DNA of 64,000 nt from PALSA-505 sp963702235 (GTDB lineage: Bacteria > Actinomycetota > Actinomycetes > Streptosporangiales > Streptosporangiaceae), in NCBI GenBank assembly GCA_963702235.1, contig CAVPBZ010000018.1:620001-684000 (forward strand). Direction: 5' to 3'. Of the stretch, positions 47,974-55,937 are shown piece after piece (position 1 is the first letter of the stretch; every line of letters starts with the position of its first letter). A model generated the notes under the pieces. It worked only from the letters and a program-made list of their open reading frames with translations. It had not been told where the DNA came from and searched no databases. The translations under genes and the position numbers were made by a program.

Positions 47974-50744
47974 GGTGGCGGCTGGCTGGACGCGCGATCG
48001 CGCAGGCGGCTGGCGAGCTGGGTGCGGGACTGCACACCAAGCTTGGCGTAGATCTTGGTCAGTGTGGACTCGATGGTCCTGACCGTCACGAACAGCTCCG
48101 CCGCCGCTGACCGGTTGCTCATGCCCTGGGCGACCAGTTCCGCTACCCGCATCTCGGTGGCGGTCAGTTCGCCCGGGCGGGGAACGCGGCCGCTGACCCT
48201 GGCCAGTTCCTGCCTGGCCCTAGCTACCCACAACCCGGCTTCCGCGCTCTGAAAGATCTCGATCGCCTCGCCGAGCGTCTCACGCGCCGCACGACGCTGC
48301 TTGAGCCGCCGCCGCACCGCGCCGAGCACGAGCAAGGTCCGGCCCTGCTCGACCGGCTCACGAGTTAGCTGATCCCGTAGCCGCAGCGCCTCGACGAGAT
48401 GGGTGACGGCATCGCCCGGCCTGCCGCGTGCCGCAGCCAGCGCGCCGCGGCAGCGCGCGGCGGCCGCCGCACTGACCGGGTCGCGATAGCCATCCTCGAG
48501 TCTCGCCAGCAGCGAGGCGGCCTCATTCAGGTCACCCGCGCCGATCAGGGCCTCGATGGCGTCGGGCATGATGCTCTGGGTATTGGGGCGGCGACCGACG
48601 TCGCGAAGCTGGCTGGTGAGCGGCCGCAGCCGGACCGCGGCCGCGACGAAGTCCGCGAGCGCCAGGTCAAGTGAGCCGAGGAGCGCTTCATGGCAGAGCA
48701 GGTACACCCGGTCGCCCGCGCCGCGAGACAGCTCCAGTCCCCGTCGGCTGAGCTGGCGGACGGTGTCGGGCTGGCCCCGCTGAAGGGCCGCAAATCCGCA
48801 TCCGAACAGTAGCGCGCTGGTCAGCTGCCCTAGGTCGAGCTGCTCGGCGATCTCCAGGCCGGCTTGAGCCAGCTCGGCGCCTCGGGCTGGCTCTCCCCGC
48901 CGGGTCGCAATGAGCGACAGCCGCAACAGCACGTCCGCCCGTACGTACTCAACACCCTCCGCCTCGGCCCGGCCGAGCGCGCGTTCGAACGCCTCCTGCG
49001 CCTCATTCAGGCGGCCCATTCCCATCAGGTAGAGCCCTGCGGCTTCGCTGGGCGGCCCGAGCATGCCCACTGAGCCCAGGCTCCGCTCGAGTTCCAGCGC
49101 TCGGTCAAGCTGGCGCTCGTCGGCCTCACGACCGCACATCCAGTCGAAGAAGAAGGCCTGCGCGAGCGCGGATGCCAGCAGCGCCGGCTCGTCTGCCCGC
49201 TCCGCGTGGGTAACCGCGCGATGCGTCTGCAAGCAGGCCTGGACGATGTCACCTCGGATTGCCCAGTTATCAGAGAGGAACATGTGGATATTGGCGCTGA
49301 GAACCGGCGCTCCGTCGGCCTCGGCCAGCGCCTGTTCCAGCACCTGCGTCGAGGCCTCGAAGTCATCCTCGTTGTTCCACCCCAGGTGGGACAGGACCTC
49401 CGCATGCTTGGGTCCCGGCGGCGCGGTGGCGGCAAGATCATTAAGAACGGCCGCGGCGGCACGAGTTTCCCCGGCGATGGCAAGCAGCCGGCCCGCGGTC
49501 AGAAGACGGCGGTGCGCGGCGTCCGCGTGGTCGCCCGGGGTCACCGAGGCCGCGAGCTCTAGCAGTTCCGCGGCCGTGGCAGGGGCACCGCGGAGCTCCG
49601 CCACCCGGGCGGCGTCGTCCAGGCCAGCCGCGATCGCGACAGACGGGCCGTCGGTCGCGAGCGCCTGGTGACGCACCTTCTCCTCGGGATCCGGCGCGCT
49701 GCTGGCAGCCAGGCCGTGCAGCTCGCGGCGCCTGGCAGGAGGAATTCCGTTCAGCACAGCCGACGCCAGCAGCGGGTGGGCAAAGCGCAGGCACCCGGCG
49801 TCTGCCTCGAGGACCCCGGCCATGACTGCCGCGTCCAGGTCCTCTCCGCGCGCTCCCGCCGTGAGATACCTGCTTAACGGCGCCCCGGGCGCTATCGCGA
49901 CCGTCCCTAGTGCGTCTGCCACAGCTGCGGGCAGTTCCCGTAGCCTCTCGCCGACCAGGCCACTGAGCGTCGCCGGCACTGGCAGCGGGCCGCCGTCGGC
50001 GCGGATGATCCCGCGGCGGGCGAGGGCGCGCCCGATCTCGAGGGCGATAAATGGGTTGCCGGCCGAGTCTTGCTGGATTCTGCGCAGCGTCGGGTGGGAG
50101 AACGAGGCGCGCAGCCGGGTTCGCAGCAAATGGTGCAGCGCACCGATGCTCAGGCCGCCCAGGGGCAGCACTTCGGTACTCAGCCGGGCCCGGTCAAGCT
50201 CGAGCGGCGGTCCGCCGGAGGTTCCCGCCTCGACGCGCTGGGCGCAGAGCAGGCCGACCCGTTCACCCTCAAGACGGCGCAAGGCGAACCCGACCGCTGT
50301 CGCCGTCGGCGCATCCAGCCATTGCACGTCGTCGATGACGACCACGACCGGCGCCGAAGCCGCAAGCAGCAGCAGCGCGGTGCGGAACGCCGCCGCGATC
50401 ACGCGCGGCTCCGGAGGTGTCGGCGGCGCGTCCTCGACCAGCAGCGCGACTCCGAGCGCCCGTCGCTGAGGTGCCGGGAGCTCGGTGAGAACCGCATCCA
50501 GCCGGGAGCCGAGCAGGTCAGCAAGGCCCGCGAAAGCCAGCCGCATGTCGCTTTGCGATGGCAGCGTGCGCAGCACCGTATGCCCGAGACTGGCGGCCCG
50601 GTCCAGTCCCGCCCGCAGCAGCGTGGTCTTCCCCGCCCCGGCGGCCCCGGCCAGGACCAGGGCCGCGGGCGCGGACGACAGCCCGGCGAGGAACGCGTCA
50701 ACTACGCCCAGCTCGCTCTCACGGCCGAATACGCCCCCCGGCAT
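47970..50744 (-). CDS. large LuxR-family (LAL-type) ATPase regulator
   Basis: 924 residues from this start. N-terminal AAA/NACHT-like ATPase: FGRESELGVVDAFLAGL, Walker A AGAAGAGKTTLLRAG, Walker B VVVVIDDVQWLDAPTA. A long middle region of helical TPR-like repeats (about 430-830) follows. The C-terminal LuxR helix-turn-helix is LTATEMRVAELVAQGMSNRSAAAELFVTVRTIESTLTKIYAKLG (last 70 residues). Such large ATP-binding LuxR regulators usually activate nearby genes. The start is uncertain: ATG at 50789 would add 15 residues, and neither has a ribosome site. It is divergent from the second secreted-protein gene. Confidence 0.9.
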   Translation of the reverse strand: MPGGVFGRESELGVVDAFLAGLSSAPAALVLAGAAGAGKTTLLRAGLDRAASLGHTVLRTLPSQSDMRLAFAGLADLLGSRLDAVLTELPAPQRRALGVALLVEDAPPTPPEPRVIAAAFRTALLLLAASAPVVVVIDDVQWLDAPTATAVGFALRRLEGERVGLLCAQRVEAGTSGGPPLELDRARLSTEVLPLGGLSIGALHHLLRTRLRASFSHPTLRRIQQDSAGNPFIALEIGRALARRGIIRADGGPLPVPATLSGLVGERLRELPAAVADALGTVAIAPGAPLSRYLTAGARGEDLDAAVMAGVLEADAGCLRFAHPLLASAVLNGIPPARRRELHGLAASSAPDPEEKVRHQALATDGPSVAIAAGLDDAARVAELRGAPATAAELLELAASVTPGDHADAAHRRLLTAGRLLAIAGETRAAAAVLNDLAATAPPGPKHAEVLSHLGWNNEDDFEASTQVLEQALAEADGAPVLSANIHMFLSDNWAIRGDIVQACLQTHRAVTHAERADEPALLASALAQAFFFDWMCGREADERQLDRALELERSLGSVGMLGPPSEAAGLYLMGMGRLNEAQEAFERALGRAEAEGVEYVRADVLLRLSLIATRRGEPARGAELAQAGLEIAEQLDLGQLTSALLFGCGFAALQRGQPDTVRQLSRRGLELSRGAGDRVYLLCHEALLGSLDLALADFVAAAVRLRPLTSQLRDVGRRPNTQSIMPDAIEALIGAGDLNEAASLLARLEDGYRDPVSAAAAARCRGALAAARGRPGDAVTHLVEALRLRDQLTREPVEQGRTLLVLGAVRRRLKQRRAARETLGEAIEIFQSAEAGLWVARARQELARVSGRVPRPGELTATEMRVAELVAQGMSNRSAAAELFVTVRTIESTLTKIYAKLGVQSRTQLASRLRDRASSQPPP

Positions 50745-50913
50745 GGCAGCAGAATACGCGCGCTTCGTTGCGCCACCACCGGTGTTCATGCCGTTGTAGC
50801 CGGTCAAACCGTGTGGTTTTCCGCGTTCACGCCTAGCCGGGGCGTCCGTAGTGTCCCGTGCATCGGATCCCCGGAATCCAGTCTCGGGGACCACTCACTG
50901 GGGAGAAACCATC

Positions 50914-51417
50914 ATGCTGAAATACCGTAGCCAGCTGCTCGGGACAGCAGGCGCTGTCGTTGCCGCGGGAGCGATCGCCGTATCGGGGGTCGCGGCGGCG
51001 ACCGCCGCGTCGCATCCGAGCGCGTCCGGAACCGAGAGCTTCCAGATCATGAACACATCCGCCACGTCGAGCACCGCTAGCTTCATCGGTCAGGGAGTCT
51101 TCACCGCCGGCGGCGTCGACCACCAGAGCGGCTCGACCGACACGATCGTGCTGCCCGGCGGCTCGCTCATGATCAAGCATTCAAAAGGCACCGGGCCGCA
51201 GTCATTCGACCCGAAGACCTGCCTGCTCACCGTCAACCAGCACGGCACCTACACGCTGACCGGGGGCACCGGCAAGTACGCCGGGATCAGCGGGAACGGC
51301 ACGTACAAGATCAGTATCCTTGCCGTCGGGGCACGCTCAGGCGGTGTGTGCAGCAAGACTCTGCCCCCGTCCACGTTCCAGCTCGTCATCCGCGCGTCAG
51401 GGCCGGTAACCCTGTAG
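50914..51417 (+). CDS. secreted allene-oxide-cyclase-barrel-like protein, copy 2
   Basis: 167 residues, paralogue of the protein at 46809. Signal peptide at 1-30 with cleavage near ATAAS. The mature domain starts SGTESFQIMNTSATSSTASF, contains TDTIVLPGGSLMIKHSKGTGPQSF and the turn GGTGKYAGISGNGTYKISIL. The same two cysteines are kept. The ATG at 50914 follows GGGGAGA; the upstream extension in the open frame is not used. The leader shares GTCCGT...GTC...ATCGGAT...CCGG with copy 1. A long perfect hairpin follows. Confidence 0.82.
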   Translation: MLKYRSQLLGTAGAVVAAGAIAVSGVAAATAASHPSASGTESFQIMNTSATSSTASFIGQGVFTAGGVDHQSGSTDTIVLPGGSLMIKHSKGTGPQSFDPKTCLLTVNQHGTYTLTGGTGKYAGISGNGTYKISILAVGARSGGVCSKTLPPSTFQLVIRASGPVTL

Positions 51418-51451
51418 CGCCCAGCCTGCCAGTCGCTCCGCGAGGGGGACC

Positions 51452-51487
51452 GTGCTGCCCGCCGCTCGGCCGAGCGGCGGGCAGCAC
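51452..51487. terminator. perfect 36-base palindrome, terminator after copy 2
   Basis: Arms GTGCTGCCCGCCGCTCGG (51452-51469) and its exact complement (51470-51487) meet with no spacer. The outer 12 bases of each arm are identical to the terminator arms at 47371-47406. It lies 6 bases from the stop of the convergent methyltransferase gene, so it can work in both directions. Confidence 0.85.
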
Positions 51488-51492
51488 TCGCG

Positions 51493-52155
51493 TCAGACGC
51501 GCTTGCGCGCGAGGGTCAGCCCGTCGCCGATCGGCAGCATCACGAGCTCGACCCGGTTGTCGGCCGCCACGTGATCGTTGAAGTCCCTGATCGCCTCCAC
51601 CGTCGCGTTATGACTGTCCGGGTCGGTCACGCGGCCGCCGGAGAACGTGTTGTCCACCAGGATTGCGGCGCCCGGCCGGATCCTGGGCACGATCTCTTCC
51701 CAGTAGCTGATGTAGCCGGTCTTGTCCGCGTCGATGAACGCGAGGTCGAAGGCCGGCTCGGCGGGCAGCGCGCGCAGCGTGCCGAGCGCGGGCCCAAGCC
51801 GCAGTTCTATCCGGTCGGCCACCCCGGCCTTGTCCCAGTAGGCGCGGGCGACCGACGTCCACTCCTCGCTGACGTCACAGCAGATCAGCCGGCCACCCTC
51901 GCCCAGGCCGCGGGCGAGGCAGATCGAGGAGTACCCGGTGAAGGTGCCGACCTCGATGCCGCGGCGGGCGCCGGCCAGGCGGGTCAGCAGGGTCATGAAC
52001 GTGCCCTGCTCGGGGCCTATCTGCATCTGCGCGCTGTCCGGGAAGCGACGCAGCGTCTCCTCGGCCAGCGCGGCGAGCACCTCGTCCACCGGGCTGCTGT
52101 GCCCGATCAGGTAAGCGTGCAGTTCCGGGCTGAGTTGTTCGCTGCTACGGGCCAC
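51493..52155 (-). CDS. caffeoyl-CoA-type O-methyltransferase
   Basis: 220 residues. Class I SAM methyltransferase of the cation-dependent catechol/caffeoyl-CoA group: RGIEVGTFTGYSSICLARGL (SAM loop), LICCDVSEEW, FDLAFIDADKTGYISYWEEI and RPGAAILVDNTFSGGRV. The D-A-D-K and D-N-T residues are the metal ligands. The acceptor is unknown and cannot be inferred from the neighbours. It is convergent with the secreted protein copy 2; the SDR gene lies just upstream on the same strand (26 bases between). Confidence 0.92.
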   Translation of the reverse strand: MARSSEQLSPELHAYLIGHSSPVDEVLAALAEETLRRFPDSAQMQIGPEQGTFMTLLTRLAGARRGIEVGTFTGYSSICLARGLGEGGRLICCDVSEEWTSVARAYWDKAGVADRIELRLGPALGTLRALPAEPAFDLAFIDADKTGYISYWEEIVPRIRPGAAILVDNTFSGGRVTDPDSHNATVEAIRDFNDHVAADNRVELVMLPIGDGLTLARKRV

Positions 52156-52181
52156 GCTCGTCGAACGTTAGACCAGCCGGC

Positions 52182-53129
52182 TCAGACCGGGTAGCTGACC
52201 CCGGTCAGCCGGGCCGATTCCTCCCACAGCCGCCTGCCGACCTCGGTGTCGTGGGAGCGCGCGCTCGACTGCACCCGCCTGGCCGGGCCCCGGTTCTCGG
52301 CGAGCCCGGCCGGCCCGTAGTACTCGCCGCCGCGCGCCGCGGGATCGGTGGCCGCGCGCAGCGTCGGAACGGCACCCATCGCGCTGGGCTGGAACGGCAT
52401 CAGGGCCGCGCCGAACCGCATCAGGCCGGGCAGGTTCCTGGTCAGGGCGGTTCTCGACGTTCCCGGGTGCGCGGCCAGGGCCTCGGTCGCGGCGCCGGCC
52501 CGGGCCAGCCGGACCTGCAGCTCGTACGTGAACAGCAGGTTGGCCAGCTTCGACTGGCCGTAGGCCCCGGTCCGGCTGTACCGGCGCTCGGCCTGCAGGT
52601 CGCCGAAGTTGATCCGGCCCATCCGATGGCCGTTGCTGCTCACGGTCACCACGCGGGACCCCGGCACCTGCAGCATCCGGTCGAGCAGCAGCCCGGTCAG
52701 CGCGAAGTGGCCGAGGTGGTTGGTGCCGAACTGCAGCTCGAACCCGTCCTCGGTGCGCCCGTGCGGCGTCATCATCAGGCCGGCGTTGTTGATCAGCAGG
52801 TCCAGTCGCTCGTGGCCGGCGCGCAGTTCCTCGGCCGCCTCCCTGATCGAGGCCAGCGAGCCGAGATCCAGCCGGACGGTGCTGAGCCTGGCCTCCGGCA
52901 CCAGGTCGCTGATCCTCGCCGCCGCGTCCTTTCCCTTGCCGAGATCGCGGCAGGCCAGCACGACCGCCGCGCCGCGCTCGGCGAGCACCCGGGACGTCTC
53001 GAACCCGAGGCCCGAGTTGGCGCCCGTGACCACGGCCGTGCGGCCGCTCTGGCCGGGCACGTCCGCCTCGGTCCAGGTGGCGGCCGTCTGGCGCGTTCCG
53101 GTACCGGCTGTGCTGCCCGCATCGCTCAT
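52182..53129 (-). CDS. short-chain dehydrogenase/reductase, retinol-dehydrogenase-like
   Basis: 315 residues, NAD(P)-dependent SDR. Cofactor motif TGANSGLGFETSRVLAERGA, NNAG motif LLINNAGLMMTP, catalytic Ser in VVTVSSNGHRMG and Tyr-Lys in GAYGQSKLANLLF. The form HRMGRINFGDLQAERRYS after the Ser is typical of the actinobacterial 'retinol dehydrogenase/oxidoreductase' subgroup. The substrate is unknown. It lies between kamA and the O-methyltransferase on the same strand, with 42 bases to the kamA stop. An involvement in lysine catabolism is not shown. Confidence 0.92.
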   Translation of the reverse strand: MSDAGSTAGTGTRQTAATWTEADVPGQSGRTAVVTGANSGLGFETSRVLAERGAAVVLACRDLGKGKDAAARISDLVPEARLSTVRLDLGSLASIREAAEELRAGHERLDLLINNAGLMMTPHGRTEDGFELQFGTNHLGHFALTGLLLDRMLQVPGSRVVTVSSNGHRMGRINFGDLQAERRYSRTGAYGQSKLANLLFTYELQVRLARAGAATEALAAHPGTSRTALTRNLPGLMRFGAALMPFQPSAMGAVPTLRAATDPAARGGEYYGPAGLAENRGPARRVQSSARSHDTEVGRRLWEESARLTGVSYPV

Positions 53130-53171
53130 GACGTGCCCCTCCGGGTAACGAGCGCGGGCCGGGCCGCCCGC

Positions 53172-54614
53172 CTAGCCGACCGGGACTGCCGCGCTGACCA
53201 CGGCCCCGGCGGGCCGGGCCGACTGCCCGTCCCCGGCAGCCTGTCCCGCGCCGGGCCCGGTGCCCGCCGCGCGGGCCCGCCACCACTGCTGCCCGTACTC
53301 GGGCAGCATGTGGATCGGGTCGTAGTAAGAGTATTCACGGCCCAGCGCGTCGGCGTCGCCGGCCTCCACCGCGGTGCGGTAGTTCTTCGTCCAGTAGGAG
53401 ATGCCCAGCTCGGTGTCGTACCGCGCGACCTGGTGTACCCAGCGCTTGCCCACGTACGGCACGTCGCAGACGATCCGCGGGGTGGCGAACCCCGGCAGGT
53501 AGCCCATGATCTGGTGCTGCAGGCTCTGCGCCTCGGCCAGGGTGAGCCGCCAGTGCTCGCTGCCCGGGATCATGTCGCACATGTAGAAGTAGTACGGCAT
53601 GATGTTCGCCTCGTCGAGCAGCGCGAAGCACAGGTCGAGCAGCGCCACCGCGCTGTCGTTGACGCCGCGCAGCAGCACCCCCTGGTTACGGACGTCACGG
53701 ATGCCGGTGTCCAGCATGGCCGCCGCCGCCCGCGCCACCAGCGGGGTCACCGACTGCGCCGCGTTCACGTGCGTGTGGATGGCGATGCTGACCCCGCGCT
53801 GCCGCGCCGTGGCCGCCAGCCGCTCCATGCCGGACCGCACGTCGTCGGCCAGCCAGTGCTGCGGCAGGCCCATCAGCGCCTTGCTGGCCAGCCGGATGTC
53901 GCGGATGTTCTCGATGTCCAGCAGCGCGGCGACGAACTCCTCCAGCCGCGGCCAGGGCATGTTGGCCACGTCCCCGCCCGAGACGACCACGTCCCGCACC
54001 TGCGGGCTGCGGCGCAGGTAGCCGAGCATCGCACCCAGCCGGTCCGGGCGCGCCATCTCGAACTTGTGCTTGCCGGTCGTGACGGTCGGGTTGCCGACCA
54101 GGTCCATCCGGGTGCAGTGGCCGCAGTACTGCGGGCAGGTGGGCAGGATCTCGGCGAGCACCTTCGTCGGGTAGCGGTGGGTCAGGCCCTCGACGGCCCA
54201 CATCTCCGACTCGTGCAGCGAGTCCCGGGCCGAGTAGGGATGCGAGGGCCAGTCCGGCCGCCGGTCGCTGAACGCGGGAATCATGTACCTGCGCACCGGG
54301 TCGGCGTACAGGGCCTCGGTGAAGCCGGGATCGGCCGGCGCGAGGCCGGGAACCATGGTGTTCAGCATCTGCGGCGTCACGAGCATCGACATGGTGGCGC
54401 GCTCGCGCTGGTCGCGCACCACGTCCTCGCAGAACGCCTCGGCCAGCCCCGGGCCGGTCACCCGGCGGAGCTGGCTCAGGTTTTTCACGCAGTGCGCCCG
54501 CTGCCACTGCGCGGACTCCCAGTCGGCCGCCGGCACGTCCGCCCAGCCGGGGAAGCGCCGCCAGTCCGGCTCGACCAGTTCCCTGCGTGCGTACGGGTAC
54601 GGCTGGTTGACCAC
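53172..54614 (-). CDS. kamA: lysine 2,3-aminomutase family radical SAM enzyme
   Basis: 480 residues. The iron-sulfur cluster motif C-P-Q-Y-C-G-H-C (near residue 158) is the CxxxCxxC of KamA-type radical SAM enzymes. RSPQVRDVVVSGGDVANMPW and the PLP-lysine segment CDVPYVGKRW (near residue 389) follow. It moves the alpha-amino group of L-lysine to carbon 3, giving beta-lysine, with SAM and PLP as cofactors. It starts with GTG and has a strong GAGGAGGAG ribosome site. It is divergent from kdd-kamD-kamE-kal, so it most likely supplies beta-lysine for them. Glutamate or EpmB-like activity is less likely given the context. Confidence 0.9.
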   Translation of the reverse strand: MVNQPYPYARRELVEPDWRRFPGWADVPAADWESAQWQRAHCVKNLSQLRRVTGPGLAEAFCEDVVRDQRERATMSMLVTPQMLNTMVPGLAPADPGFTEALYADPVRRYMIPAFSDRRPDWPSHPYSARDSLHESEMWAVEGLTHRYPTKVLAEILPTCPQYCGHCTRMDLVGNPTVTTGKHKFEMARPDRLGAMLGYLRRSPQVRDVVVSGGDVANMPWPRLEEFVAALLDIENIRDIRLASKALMGLPQHWLADDVRSGMERLAATARQRGVSIAIHTHVNAAQSVTPLVARAAAAMLDTGIRDVRNQGVLLRGVNDSAVALLDLCFALLDEANIMPYYFYMCDMIPGSEHWRLTLAEAQSLQHQIMGYLPGFATPRIVCDVPYVGKRWVHQVARYDTELGISYWTKNYRTAVEAGDADALGREYSYYDPIHMLPEYGQQWWRARAAGTGPGAGQAAGDGQSARPAGAVVSAAVPVG

Positions 54615-54648
54615 GGCTCCTCCTCAGGCTTGCGGTTCCCCAACGATA

Positions 54649-54719
54649 ACGCGTTGCATACGCGTCTCCGTCAAAAGAAGCTACGGTGTGTATAGATTTA
54701 GGCAGGAAAACTTGCCGAA
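54649..54719. promoter_or_regulatory. divergent control region of the lysine degradation genes
   Basis: A dyad of two ACGCGT sites (54649-54654 and 54660-54665, 5 bases between) lies on the kamA side. TATAGA at 54691-54696 is the likely -10 for kdd. Directly after it is TTAGGCA (54698-54704) / TGCCGAA (54713-54719), 6 of 7 positions matching, positioned like a repressor site over the start point. No regulator gene for the pathway is in the window. Confidence 0.45.
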
Positions 54720-54740
54720 CTGTGCGTAATTCCACCGGTT

Positions 54741-55937
54741 GTGACGGGAAGGATGGGGAGCGTGACCGCGTCGTCCGTTGACCGTGCCGCGGCGGCTGAT
54801 CCGCACGCGGGATCCGCGCTGGGCCTGCACCGGGTCGCCGAGCCCTCCGGCGTGCTGCCGCAGGCGGCCTGGCGGCTCGACGCGCGGCCGGCCATCTGGC
54901 CGGACGAGGTGCGCGTCCGGCTCGAGCGGCTGAACCTGGACGCGGCGTCGTACCGCCAGCTGCGGGAGGCGCACGGCGGCGACGCCGGCGCGATGCGCTC
55001 GGCGGTGCTTGGCATCGTCGCCGACCGCGGCAAGATGCAGAACCCGGTCACCGGATCCGGCGGGATGCTCACCGGGGTGGTCGACGAGGCGGGCCCTGAT
55101 TCCCCGCTCGGGCTGCGCGCCGGGGACCGGATCGCGACGCTGGTGTCGCTGTCGCTGACCCCGCTGGCGATCACCGACGGGCTGGCCCGCTGGGACGCGC
55201 GCTCGGAGCAGGTGCCGTGCGAAGGGCACGCGATCCTGTTCGGCCGGTCGATCGCTACCGTGCTGCCCGCGGACCTGCCCGGGCGGCTGGCCCTGGCCGT
55301 GCTCGACGTGTGCGGGGCCCCGGCGCTGACGCAGCGGGTGGTGAGCGCGCGCCGGTCGCCGGTGGTGGCGGTCATCGGCGCGGCGGGCAAGAGCGGATCG
55401 CTGTCCGTCGCCGCGGCCCGGCGGGCCGGCGCGGGCCGGGTCATCGGCGTGGTCAGGGACGAGCAGGAGGCGGCCGCGCTGCGCGGCGCCGGCCGGGACG
55501 ACAGCGCAGGCCAGGAAAACAGCACAGGCCAGGAAACCAGCGCAGGCCGGGAAACCAGCGCAGGCCGGGCGGCTGGCCTGGCTGACGCCGTGGTCGCGGC
55601 GGACGCGCGTGACCCGGTGGGCCTGGCCGCGGCCGTCCGGGCGGCGGGCGGGCCTGCCGACGTCACCGTGGTCTGCGTGGACGTGCCGGGCTGCGAGGGC
55701 GGCGCGGTGCTGGCCACCGCCCAGGGCGGCACGGTGATCTTCTTCTCCATGGCGACGTCGTTCAGCGCCGCGGCGCTGGGCGCGGAAGGCCTGGCCGCGG
55801 ACGTGACGATGCTGATCGGCAACGGGTACGTCCCGGGGCATGCCGAGCTCGCGCTCCGCCTGATCCGCGATCACGCCGGTGTCCGGTCCCTGTTCGAGAA
55901 CAGGCTCCGCGGCGAGACCGAAGGGGGGACAGCATGA
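54741..55937 (+). CDS. kdd: L-erythro-3,5-diaminohexanoate dehydrogenase
   Basis: 398 residues. NAD-dependent enzyme of lysine fermentation that oxidatively deaminates 3,5-diaminohexanoate to 3-keto-5-aminohexanoate. The N-terminal GroES-like part (NPVTGSGGMLTGVV; DRIATLVSLSLTPLAI) is followed by a Rossmann domain (VVAVIGAAGKSGSLSVAAARRAGA) and the end VTMLIGNGYVPGHAELALRLIR, as in Kdd proteins. An inserted 6-residue repeat (55503-55574) lies between Rossmann strands. It starts with GTG; GTG at 54762 is an alternative start with a GGAAGG site. It overlaps kamD by four bases. Confidence 0.92.
   Translation: MTGRMGSVTASSVDRAAAADPHAGSALGLHRVAEPSGVLPQAAWRLDARPAIWPDEVRVRLERLNLDAASYRQLREAHGGDAGAMRSAVLGIVADRGKMQNPVTGSGGMLTGVVDEAGPDSPLGLRAGDRIATLVSLSLTPLAITDGLARWDARSEQVPCEGHAILFGRSIATVLPADLPGRLALAVLDVCGAPALTQRVVSARRSPVVAVIGAAGKSGSLSVAAARRAGAGRVIGVVRDEQEAAALRGAGRDDSAGQENSTGQETSAGRETSAGRAAGLADAVVAADARDPVGLAAAVRAAGGPADVTVVCVDVPGCEGGAVLATAQGGTVIFFSMATSFSAAALGAEGLAADVTMLIGNGYVPGHAELALRLIRDHAGVRSLFENRLRGETEGGTA
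55503..55574 (+). repeat. 18-bp in-frame tandem repeat inside kdd
   Basis: Four units of AGCGCAGGCCAGGAAAAC-type sequence (55503-55520, 55521-55538, 55539-55556, 55557-55574) encode Ser-(Ala/Thr)-Gly-(Gln/Arg)-Glu-(Asn/Thr) repeats in a surface loop of the Rossmann domain. The last unit diverges after 13 bases. Copy number could vary between strains. Confidence 0.9.

Noticed and set aside
52251..54695. 814-codon open frame antisense to SDR and kamA
   Set aside because: It covers two well-supported genes on the other strand and has no recognisable motif.
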